Assembly: GCA_002633025.1 (NCBI GenBank)
Contig: NMRB01002792.1
Location: 1-64,000 of the forward strand
Direction of reading: 5' to 3'
Source: Notospermus geniculatus
Taxonomy: Eukaryota > Nemertea > Pilidiophora > Heteronemertea > Lineidae
Length of the DNA: 64,000 bases
The notes under the pieces were generated by a model. The model was not told where the DNA came from and searched no databases. It was given only the letters and a program-made list of their open reading frames with translations. A program made the position numbers and the translations under genes. Shown here piece by piece: positions 22,001 through 34,000 of this stretch. Numbering within the stretch: position 1 is the first letter of the stretch; every line of letters begins with the position of its first letter.

Positions 22001-25000
22001 ACTTTACGAGTACGCAAATCCTCAGTTAGGGTAGACTGCACAATAGAGTTGTCCTCTGAACTGGACTGTTCCTGAGTTCCAACTGCTCAAGGTAAATCTG
22101 ACTCTTGGCATTACGCGACTTGTAACTCTGGAACAGTCCCGTTCAGAGGACAACTCTATTAGGATGCCGCAAATGAACAATAGTTTACCCCTCTCTGTAA
22201 ATTTACGAATGCTTGCATTCAGCGATTGCATGACAAGCATGAGGTCAGGAGCGGTTGTGGTTCAAGGGAACTGCTTCCATTGTGAATGGACCATAAAGCC
22301 TTGTTATAGCCCTGTCAACTGCATTTTTTGAATAACCTGGTCACCTTGGATTTTAAGGCCTTTCAAGGACACTTTTTGGCCACTCTGTAGGAGATCGAGA
22401 AACCAAACCCCTAATCGCATGACATCGGGAGGAGGAAGCATTAAGGCCTGAACCCACTACAGACGAGTTTACGTCCTCCACCCGTGCGTCTGCGATACAA
22501 GCTTTGTTATTTTCCAACGTGCTACCCCCGAACAATTTGGGCAAGGCGTTAAACTCGGAATCAGGTCCTTTAGATTCTATGACAACGGCCGATTTTGCAG
22601 CGTCCACCGCAAGCAAGCAGCGATCGACCGATCGAGGATCCTTACCTGACCGTTCGTGTGTGAGAAACATTGATCAACATTAGAATTATCTACGACACAA
22701 GTTCAAAGAATTCGCAAGTCGGGCTGAAGTCATCGTCCACGTTTGCCACCTGGATCTTTTTTAAACCTTGATGATCACTTTGCCGAGGTTCTGTTCACCT
22801 GAAAAAATGCTGAGGAAGGCATCCAACACGTTCTCGAAGCCGTCGACAACTCGTTCACGGAACTTTACTTTCCCCTAGAAAGAGGGAAACATGTGTTATT
22901 TTGAGANNNNNNNNNNNNNNNNNNNNNNNNNNNNNNNNNNNNNNNNNNNNNNNNNNNNNNNNNNNNNNNNNNNNNNNNNNNNNNNNNGGTTACCTTATAA
23001 GTCCTTATAAGGTAATCGCAAGGGAACGCAACCCCTTCTCAAGCCAAAATCGCAACAGTGGATTACCCGCTTATGGGCGATGTCTCGGGCTTTGTTCCGA
23101 TAAATCTAATTCTCCCTATATGCTTGTTCAACTGGAAACACTAAATATAACATTTCATCGGCTTCAAGATGCAGCGAGTACTTACTTAACTGGAGGAGGA
23201 AGGCATTATAATATGCATTTTAGCTCACCCGCGTGAGCTATAGTCGTCATGCGGTGTCCGTCGTCGTCGGCGTCCGTTAGCAGGGCACGTTTCGTAACCG
23301 CTGGAGCTATTGATCTGAAACTTGGTACATATATACCCCTAGGTCAATTGACCTATGACACCAACTTTCGGTCCGATTCGATTCTTGGCTTGGCCTCCAG
23401 GTGGCCAAAACCAAAAACACAAAAAGTGCAATAACTCCTGAACTAATGACTGGATCATCTCCAAATTTTTATCATAAGTGTATCTTATTAGGATACATAA
23501 CATATAAAACACGTTTTTGATTTGACCTACTTTTCAAGGTCATATCTTGCATAAACGTGTATTAGAGTGGTACCTTCAAAAATATCGAGTTTCGGCCCGA
23601 TCGGACATCCAATATGGCCACCAGGACGGTGGCGTAACCTGAAAATCATCCAAGTGCTATAACTCAGGAACGGCTTGACCCAGAGTGCTCAAACTTGATA
23701 TTTACCTCCCTCTAGATGACCTTTACAAGCACGTCAAATTTCGGCGTGATTAAGCTTCCAGTATGGCCGCCAGGTGGCGTAACCCGAAGATCATCAAATG
23801 TGCTATAACTCAGGAACGACTTGCCCCAGAGCGCTCAAATGTGCTTTGTGGCTCCCTCTAGATGACCTTTATGTGCATGTGAAGTTTTGGCCCGATCGGA
23901 CATCCAATATGGCCACCAGGTGGCATAACCCAAAAGTCATTGAAGTCCTGCAACTTGGGAATGACTTGATCCAGATTGCTCATAACTGACATGCACCTCT
24001 CTCTGTCATTTCGCTATTATGTCAAAACGGGTGAGCACATGGTCCATGGACTACACAAAAGTACCCTGGCATTGTTTGTGCAAAATTACTTTCTCTCTGG
24101 CCTTCATTTAGTGATCTGAAGTCAACCTCACTAAATGCAACGCCGGGTGCTTGGAACTACAAATAAACATGGGGCTTTCGCGGTTACACTACATAAAATC
24201 CCCGTGTCTAAATAGCCCCGGCGTTGCCCCTTTGAGCTCCCTGTGGCTAATACTAAGCACGGGGATTTCAGACACGGGTCTATTTAGACTCGGCGATTGA
24301 TAGGTGTAACCGCAAAATCTTCGGGGAAAGCATGGGGATTTATGTAGTGTTAGTACTGCTTGTATGTATCGCGTCGCGCTATACGCAATGTTCCCGCACG
24401 CTGCGAAGCATTCGAAAGTCAAGGCCTACACTGTTAGAAATATCCTTACTAAAATTACAGAAAAGTGCCTGCAGCAGAGTTTCAGGCTTTTTCTTTATTT
24501 CTACTGTTGAAAGTTAAAGGTACAGAAAATTGTAAGATAACAACTCTATTGGAAAATTGATTTAAAGATAAACTGTAAACAAATGTTACACTGTAACTTC
24601 CATTTACAGGAAGGAATCCATATTTTTAACTTTTGACTGTGAAAATAAAGAGAAAGCCTGAAACTCTGCTGCAGGCACCTTTCTGTAATTTCAAGGTATC
24701 TATGTAGGCCTATCACTTGGAAGCTTCATAACCCTTTTCGACTGGCTACTGTCCACCTGTGTAGGGTCTTTTACTTGCCCTGGCATAGACACTCAGGTAC
24801 AACCGACAGACCCTAAACTGGTTCACAACCTTTTTCCATGCATGTCCTGGCCGGGGATCGAATCCACGCACTGACCCTGTTTAGGATTGAAAGTCAAGCG
24901 TGTTGGACCACTCGACCACTCCAGAACTGTCAAAGCCATGCTTTAATAACCTTGGCAAACACCATCCAACTTGCCTGCTAGGGAATGAAACCCGTGTTGA

Positions 25001-28000
25001 CAGGCACAATATTTAGCACAAGTCCCTTTCACCGACCAGGCCAATGTAATAGGCCCGAGGCCCTAAACTTGGTTTCTGTTTGCTATTGACTGGCGTCTAG
25101 CACGACACATTTTTAGCCCGCTTGGCCGCAAGGCCCAGCAGGGCTTATGCTGTGGTTGGGGTTATTGAGTTGTGGTCTGTCGTGCGTTAGTCCGAACGGC
25201 GGGACGGCGGTAGGTACGTCCGTAAACTTTGGTTTGTTAGCGCTCTAGCGCCTTTATTTTTTGAGGAATCTTTTTGGTCTTTGGTGGTTGTATATATGGG
25301 CCTAAGACCTAGGTCGAGTTCGATTTTGAGCTTGGTTGGACTCCTATTTTGGCCTTCAGGGGGCGTTTTGTGAAAAATTTCAAAGGGCTGTATTTTGATA
25401 ATGGTTCGAACTACCTTGTTGAAACTTTCTACACATTTATAGCAACATACCGACAAAATTCCGGTGAAATCTGATTCTAGACTTTGCCACTAGGGGGCCG
25501 AAACCAAAATCACTAAAAGTGTTATTTCTCCCTTACCAAGAGACGGATCTTTGTCAAATTTTTATCACGGGAATATCTAATGAGGAAACATAAGATAACA
25601 CTTGAGTTTTTGAATTTGACCTACTTTTCAAGGTCACAGGGGTCAAAGTTCTTCTAAAATTACGAAGTTGGCTCTTTTTGTAAAGGTTTGAGCAATTGCT
25701 TTGAAACTTCGTACATATCTACCTCTAGATTATAATAACTCGCAGACGAATTTTCAGCAAAATCTGATGCTTGATTTTGCCACTAGGGGGCCAAAACAAG
25801 AAAAACATAAAGTGCTATTTCTCCCTAAGAAAGTGATGGATCTTCGTCAAATTTCAATCAAGGGTAAATAGGATACATGACATGATACTGTTTCAAGCCA
25901 AGCGGGCACACTATCTCCAGGCATCGATTGTCTTCACGCTGGCGCTTACAATCTCTGCCACCAAACGCCGGATTACTTACTGTCCTTCCGCAGCAAGAAA
26001 AATAGTGCGTATGAAAATATCAACAACTACTATCTTATCATCGTTTATTTCACAGTAACATTATGTTTTTGTAATTGTTGCAACATTTAAGAGTATGAAA
26101 GGTATAACTAACTTTTGTAAGTTTGTGCCTGAATAAAAATGCCAAAAATCCTGGCAAACGGAAAGTTGGTGATGCGGCCATTTGGTGGCAATGGTATCAC
26201 CAGCGCAGCGGAAGTTGATACCGATTGTGCGCAGTATGGCGGGCACAGTGCCATTGGCACTATTTTTACATGGGTAATTTTTCACCATCGAACATCGAAA
26301 ATCGAGCGTCAAATGCCCTCATGGGAACTTAGTTTTAATCATCGATATGTGCGTAAAAATGCATTCATGTCATTTTCGCTTTACTTATAATTCCAAAGGG
26401 GAATTACAATAATTTTGAATACAACTACCAACAACTCAAGAAGTCGTGAAACATATAAATCTACAACATGTATTACAAAGATGCAAGCGCTCTCTAACTA
26501 ACATTCTGCGATTACCGAATCTGTGAAAAAATATTAGTCCTGTAAAATGACAGGAAGTCCTGTAAAATGATAGGAAGTGCAGTATATCAACAGTACAGCC
26601 AGCAAATTTATTGTTAAAATTAAGAAGCTACCGTTAAACTACAGAAGCTCCGTCATTTTACAAATTACAAAAAGTACTTGTCAGTATATCACGAAACCCG
26701 TTATTCAACAGAAATATCTGTTTAACAAGAGATTTTTTTGAGTATTTATGAATTACAGCACGATTTTGTAAAATATTTTCTGTAAAATCTTCTGTTTTTT
26801 CTAACAGTGTACTGTCATTAATTTTGTTACATTTCAGAAAAATAAGCTTGCGACATAAAATAGCCTCTAGTTCAAGACTGGGGCGCATGTCAGGGGTGCA
26901 GCGCGTACAGTGGCGAGGTGTAAAGTTTTGAAACTCAAGTGTCACTGATAAACTGATGTAGCCAAACCGTCAAATTACTATTTTTCATGCAGAAAGTGCG
27001 GATGGCGATGTTGATGCTCTGACGTTGTTGCCACCGCCGACTGGAATCTTAAAGTCAACAAATACTAAGCACGGGGATTTCAGACACGGGTCTATTTAGA
27101 CTCGGCGATTGATAGGTGTAACCGCAAAATCTTCGGGGAAAGCATGGGGATTTATGTAGTGTTAGTGTACTGCTTGTATGTATCGCGTCGCGCTATACGC
27201 AATGTTCCCGCACGCTGCGAAGCATTCGAAAGTCAAGGCCTATACTGTCATTAATTTTGTTACATTTCAGAAAAATAAGCTTGCGACATAAAATGGCCTC
27301 TAGTTCAAGACTGGGGCGCATGTCAGGGGTGCAGCGCGTACAGTGGCGAGGTGTAAAGTTTTGAAACTCAAGTGTCACTGATAAACTGATGTAGCCAAAA
27401 CGTCAAATTACTATTTTTCATGCAGAAAGTGCGGATGGCGATGTTGATGCTCTGACGTTGTTGCCACCGCCGACTGGAATCTTAAAGTCAACAATCTACC
27501 TCGTTTCCATGGCTTAACTTTGAGACGACACGAAAGCTGCCGTTTTACATTAGCCTACTAAGGACGACCCTGGAGACGTGGTTGGTCACAGGAACTGATC
27601 GGTGCAGGACGAAGTTTCGGTGACCATGTTATTTTGCAGGTATAAAGAGGAACACATTTCTCTCACACCTGCACTGATTACTAGCCGTATCACTTGCCCA
27701 CCTGAACTCACTCTATACTTTACATCCTACAATAGTACACTCCACACTGCCATCTCCGCCACCTATACTCCACAATGGACACACACCCTGGCACCGCTTA
27801 CTCTGGGTCGGTCACCGCTATTAGCCTTGGTACCTTGTATACCTTGCTCCTTTGCAAGGCACGACTAAGGCTATTGTGTAGTTGCCCTACACGCGCCTGG
27901 CAATTCTCCGCGATAGGATTGCAGGCCTTGTCTTTTAAGGCGAGCTAAAAAGTGCATGCGCCCCCGCCCCCCCCCCTCAATAAATTAAGGGACGCCTATG

Positions 28001-31000
28001 CTTGTTCCCTGATTCTGAAAACATACCCCTATCTCCGGATGAGCCAATTTTTTTACGCTCCTTTTCACGGGCTTTTCCTACCTCTGACCCCCCTAAGCAG
28101 GAGTATCACAGGAAAATACTGGCATTCGCTTTTTTGCATAAATGTTTTGTCTCCGGGTTTCGTCAGCTGTTTTGTACACCCTTTTTTTCAATTTCTCCGG
28201 CTAAAGGTTAAAATATGCCCCTTTTTAAACCTCTTCTCCGGGTCAACAGTAAAAACAACCCCTTTATTCAATTCTCCGGGCCGGAGATTGATTGGCAAAA
28301 AGTACCCCTTTCCCGGAGAAATCGGGAACGCGGATGCGGACCCCCTGACCATATTGAGTGTATGTGTGTGTGTGTGGGGGGGGGGGGGCGCATGCACCCA
28401 CCCACCCCCAGTTCACCTTAAAAGACAAGGCCTGGATTGGCTACTCGGACCCACATGACGACGAAGGTACAGGGCATGACGGATTACTCTCCCATGGATG
28501 GGCGTGAAGAGCCAGCGATGATTACTGTGCGGGTAGGTGAATCGATCACTCGTAAGATATCCATGCTGCAATAGAAGTACATGTACTTACGTTTGTCCCG
28601 ATTTTCTGGAGTCTTGTTATATTGAGATATTTCCCCGAGGAGACAAACCCTCCCATTTGGGCGCACGGCGTTGAGTACCGTCGAAAACAAAACTCCGCCA
28701 ACCTAGAATGAGATAAAAGGTGACAGGTTCGGCTCGCGTTCACTGGAGCATTTTCTCACGCCGAGAACTCTCCACCATTTTCATTGTCTTTCATCGCCCA
28801 AATGCGTCAACAAAATACAAAATGATGTCGTTATTGGCGTTGCCTCGCGCTGGGTTAAAACAACTTTATGCATTTGTGACCCGTCACATCAAATCAAATT
28901 GGGATCGAATCTGGTAGGAAGCAATGTCTTTCACCTTAGAAACCAGATTTCTATTTCATATTCGTCACATCAAATCAGGTATTAAGTCGCTCTGAACTTG
29001 GCAGGTTGAGACCAACATTTTGTCAATTTCAGTAGGCCAAGGCTTGTCTGCCTTTTGTAAAATTTGAGCAATTACATTTCTTCCTTTATCTCGAGGAGTT
29101 ATTTTAGTTCATTCTGGTTCATATTTTGTGCGACTTAATACCTGACTTTATGTGATGGGTCACATTTACTCCAGCTCTATACAAAAAACGGCAGTGAAAA
29201 TTTTCGTTCTTTAATAATAGGGAGGTGTTGCAAATCTGACAAAAAACGAAGTAGGCTACGAAATATGAACTTCAACTTCATTCCAGGGCTTAAAGTATTT
29301 CTGGAGCCTGGTTGGTACGACAAATGTCCCTGCTGCCAGTGCGTTTTTAGCATGTCATGTAACACCGAAAGAGTTATGGTGCATCATGAATTTTTGAATT
29401 TCCACGTCGTAGATACGAACTCGAATCAAAAGATAAATTTAAGTTTAACTATACACCGTAATTTATCGGTCTAACGTCATACGCTAAAAGACCCACTTGC
29501 AGCAGGCGATATTTGTCGTACCAACCATCTCCAGAAATACATTACCGTACGTCATGAAAATCCAGCCGAAGTCCAATTTCGTAATTCGTTTTTCGTCACA
29601 CTTGCGAAACCTCCCTATTATCTTTAACTTACACTGTCAACGAAGCAGTCCACCCCATCGGGGGCACCTTCCTTCAGCGTCTCCGCTAGGTCGGTCTTCT
29701 TGTAGTTGTAGGCGTAATCTGCACCAAGTTGTTTAAGCCAGGTACATTTCTCATCTGTACCAGCATATGCAATAACTTTGCATCCCTAAATGTTGAAGAA
29801 AACGTATATTACCCAGGGGGCAAAGGGCTGCTGTAAAAGGCCACCCCCTCATAATGTGTTCAGCGGACCCTCCTGAGTCATGCTAGGGTGGGTGGCCTTT
29901 GAGATTTTTTGCAAGACGCCGAAAAACTGACTTTGAAGTTCAGGACACTGACTTTATCATTGGACCCAAGAAATGACACATGACTGAGCGTTGTACAGGA
30001 GAATGGGATGCGATGTACAGCTAACCTTTGAACGCCGGGATTTACACCCCATAAATATATTACTAATAGACAGAAACATGGTGCCTCCAAAGCAGACAAG
30101 CATGTTCTTAATTGTTTTCAGTAGTTATGTAATAAGAAATTAATTGTTTATGCAGATTAACACAAAATGGGTCAAAATACATAAAAACGCTGTTTCCAAT
30201 TACGTAACTAGTTAGAAACTACAAAAAACACGCGTATTTGATTACACTAGGCAATACCCGTTTGGTGGCGGAACTGCTAAATTCATGCGTCATTATAGGA
30301 GCGCTTGGTGGAGGTAATGCGAGGTTGAGATCTGGGCCAACTCCGACTCCCGCTCGGACTCCGAGGTGCTAAATTTCGGATTTTTCAAGTTGGAGATAAA
30401 TTTACCACCCAGGCGGGTTCTGTTCGTTCTCCTAGAATGAGTAAACACCATTGCTTTGGAAAAACCCGTTGTATTTGATGACGTAGTTTCCAAAAATGAA
30501 TCCTCTGGAGTGCGAGTCGAGACTCAGAACGTAATCTGAGCATCCCTAATGACGTCATACCCGTTCGAGTGGCGTAATGACGTCATTCCGTCGCACATGA
30601 CGTTGCCGACGTCACGGATTACGCGACGGCACTCTCGGTGACGTCATGACGTCAAAAGGCCTGAACAGCATTGTTATTTTCGTTAATATCTTTATATCTC
30701 GAAAACTATAAGCGATATCAAAATTCGGGCTTCGTAAGGACACTTCCCAGGTCTGTCTGAATGTGCATACCAAGTTTGACGGCGATCCGTTCGTCAGTCT
30801 CGGAGAAAAACGCGGACAAACAAACAAACAAACAAACTCTTGTCAAATTTTAGTATGAAGCTACCATGTTTTTATCTGTTGGTAATACATTTATGGAGTG
30901 TAAATACCACCACCAAAGTTAGCTGTACATCGCATCCCATTCTCCTGTACAACGCTCAGTCATGTGTCAGTTCTTGGGTCCAATGATAAAGTCAGTGTCC

Positions 31001-34000
31001 TGAACTTCAAACTCAATTTTTCGGCGTCTTGCAAAAAATCTCAAAGACCACCCACCATGACCATGACTCAGTCAGGAGCGTCCCCTGAACACATCACGAG
31101 GGGGTGGCCTTTTACAGCAGCCGGTCCCCATTTTCGCCAAAAATGGGGTTTTGCCCCCTGGGTGTATGGGTGAATCATGCTGAGATGTGCCCTGTTGATT
31201 AAATCATTTAATCAGTCCGCCAAGGTCACACGGAACTTAAAGGAACTCATCGCGTTAGTAAAAAGTGACAGACCTAGCGCGTCGCGACATGTATCAACAG
31301 CGTTTTGTATCGTCTTGGTGCACTAAGGCGCAATGAAAGAATGCGAAACGCGTTGCTCCGCGACGCGGCAGTTGCTGTCACCAGTTTTATGTAGTGTAAC
31401 AGGGCTATTGTGCCTGGGAAAACCAGGCACAAATCGCCAGCATGTGACAGGCCTTTAGAACTGGGGTATTGTAGGGCTTATGGCAAGCGGATTGTCCAGT
31501 TATTCAAAAAACCTATATTTTTGCACTAAAACCTAGTTTTTTGCTCATAAAACTTAGTTTTTGTGGAGAAAATATAGGTTTTTTGACAAAAACTAAGTTT
31601 TTTGAGCAAAAAACCTAGTTTTTGTCTAAAACCAAGTTTTATAGAAGAAAACTTAGTTTTTTGCTTCATAAAATATAGGTTNAAAAAAAATTAAGTGTTT
31701 TCGATTATACAGGGTACCCCGCACCCCCCCCCCCAAAAAAAACCGCACACGCCTTATTTACACCACCTTCAGACCCAAACCACTGGTATGAATGCATAGA
31801 GAACCTTCCCAGGAGAAAATGAAATGGTCCATGGACCATGTGCTCACCCGTTTGAACATAACAGTGTAATGACAGAGAGAGGTGCATGTCAGTTATGAGC
31901 AATCTGAGTCAAGTCATTCCCAAGTTGCAGGTCTTCAATGATTTTGGGGTTATGCCACCTGGCGGCCATATTGGATGTCCGATCGGGTCAAAACTTCACA
32001 TGCACATAAAGGTCATCTAGAGGGAGCCACATAGCACATTTGAGCGCTCTGGGTCACGTCGTTTCCCGAGTTATAGCACATTTGATGACTTTCGGGTTAC
32101 GCCACCTGGCGGCCATATTGGAAGTTTAATCAGGCCGAAATTTGACGTGCTTGTAAAGGTCATCAAGAGGGAGGTAAATATCAAGTTTGAGCAATCTGGG
32201 TCAAGCCGTTCCTGAGTTTTAGCACTTGGATGATTTTCAGGTTACGCCACCTGGCGGCCATATTGGATGTCCGATCGGGCCGAAACTCGGTAGTTTTGAA
32301 GGTACCCCTCTAATACACGTTTATGCAAGATATGAAGACTCTCGGTGAAATAATTAAGAACTGCGGCTGGTTCGTTACTTTTATCGAACTTTGACCTCTG
32401 TGACCTTGAAAAGTAGGTCAAACCAAAAACCCGTTATATATGTTATGTATCCTAATTAGATACACCTATGATAAAAATTTGGAGATGATCCAGTCATTAG
32501 TTAAGGAGTTATTGCACTTTTTGTGTTTTTGGTTTTGGCCACCTGGAGGCCAAGCCAAGAATCGAATCGGACCGAAACTTGGTGTCATAGGTCATCTGAC
32601 CTAGGGGTATATATGTACCAAGTTTCAGATCAATAGCTCCAGCGGTTACGAAACGTGCCCTGCTAACGGACGACGACGACGACGGACGCTGACTGACGAC
32701 TATAGCTCACGGGTGAGCTAAAAATTATACCCAAGATATCTCGTTTCCGTCCAGACTTAGGTACACACAATATAATACCGGCGTTTTTGATTTGATTTAC
32801 ATTTCAGGGTCACAGATGTCAAAGTGCAAAATTTTGCCATTTTTAGTGGCACATTTCGTGACTACTTAACCCAGCGTCTTCTGTCTTGGTGTGAATATGA
32901 CGTGTATGTATCTAGGTACCCTCTCAAGTGTACTGCGATTTCGGTCCAATTACACCTCAAATATGGCCGCCAAGCGGCCATCTCTGAAAATGACCTTTGG
33001 CACATATCTCATAACAGTTAGGGTAGCTAGAATATTTTGGTCTTGGAAAAGTATGTATCTAGAGCTACCCTGGTTTATTCCCACTTCGCCCCTTCCCATT
33101 TCGCCCCCTAACAGTAAATCCATTAAATACTGGTAGCTAACCCTAACCAATAACCATTAGGGGGCGAATTGGGAAAGGGCGAAATGGGAAGACACCATCT
33201 ATCTAGGTACCCTATATGTGACCCGGCACAGCAAAATGAGTCGGAAGTCGCACAGAAGAAGACCGAAGGTGGAACCAGACAGCAACCACAGAAATCGACC
33301 AAGTCAAATTTCACAATGGGCAGACAATCCTGAAATCAGCGAACCGATGGTGTCACCTTGGACATGTTGGGTCTTCTTATGTGCGCATTCCGACTCATTT
33401 TGTCCTACAGGTGTAACGTTTTTCAGTGTTCCCCATCTGCGAGTGTTCCCCTGCTATTGTCTGACGGAATAACCCGCGACTTGACAATAGAGGACACACA
33501 GAGTAACGTATGGATCTATCTGCCAGTGTTTCCAAAACAATAGGGGCAACAGTGACACACGGAAACACTGGAAAATTTTACACCTGGTCATATATGTGTA
33601 CAACAAATTTTGGCCCTTTTGGACTTCGAATACATGTATTGTGGCTAGTCGGTCATCTAGTCCACGTCCTTGTCGTTCTGCGGAAACATCGTGTTAGAGC
33701 AAATCTGAACCCTGGTTTAGGGCCCTTATGAACCCGGCTCTAAGAAACGTCATGTTGCAAAAAAATATGTTGCCAATTATAGCCGCTAGGGGGCACTTTC
33801 TGGGGGAAGGGCAAAAAGGGCAATTTTTCAATTTTCATTGCAATTGCATCCATTTACCATTCTTATTCATTTTCCATCCTCAAGACATAAAATTCATGAG
33901 GATTTATTGTGCAATATTAGAACGACATGAATTTATTTAATAGAAAAGCCATTACATTTACATACTTTAAATGCGTTTTTCTCAGTTATTTGTTTTTTCA

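Larger units (their letters stand above)
21374..24140. repeat. Tandem segmental duplication, PTGR1 3' unit 2
   Basis: Second copy of 17236-20963, lacking the SINE and containing an assembly gap where unit 1 has about 570 readable bases. Confidence 0.9.
24429..26809. mobile_element. 2.4-kb TIR element splitting a tandem duplicate
   Basis: Ends CACTGTTAGAAA and TTTCTAACAGTG, with TA on both sides. The second A-B copy (junction at 27240-27245) is uninterrupted. No transposase is recognised. It contains an inverted pair around AGAAAGCCTGAAACTCTGCT (24460-24690) and the nested repeat 25113-25912. Confidence 0.82.

Noticed and set aside
18579-22670. Two matching minus-strand frames of about 105 codons (18579-18893 and 22353-22670)
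   Set aside because: They are duplicated with the segment and lie just 3' of the PTGR1 terminal exons; no domain, and the frames drift at an indel near the N-terminal end of the segment.
24846-24925. Serine- or leucine-type tRNA gene
   Set aside because: Arms do not pair into a cloverleaf; SINE-like remnant is more likely.
27952-28458. 168-codon frame
   Set aside because: It lies inside a TIR element of C-rich and TG-rich simple sequence and matches no domain.
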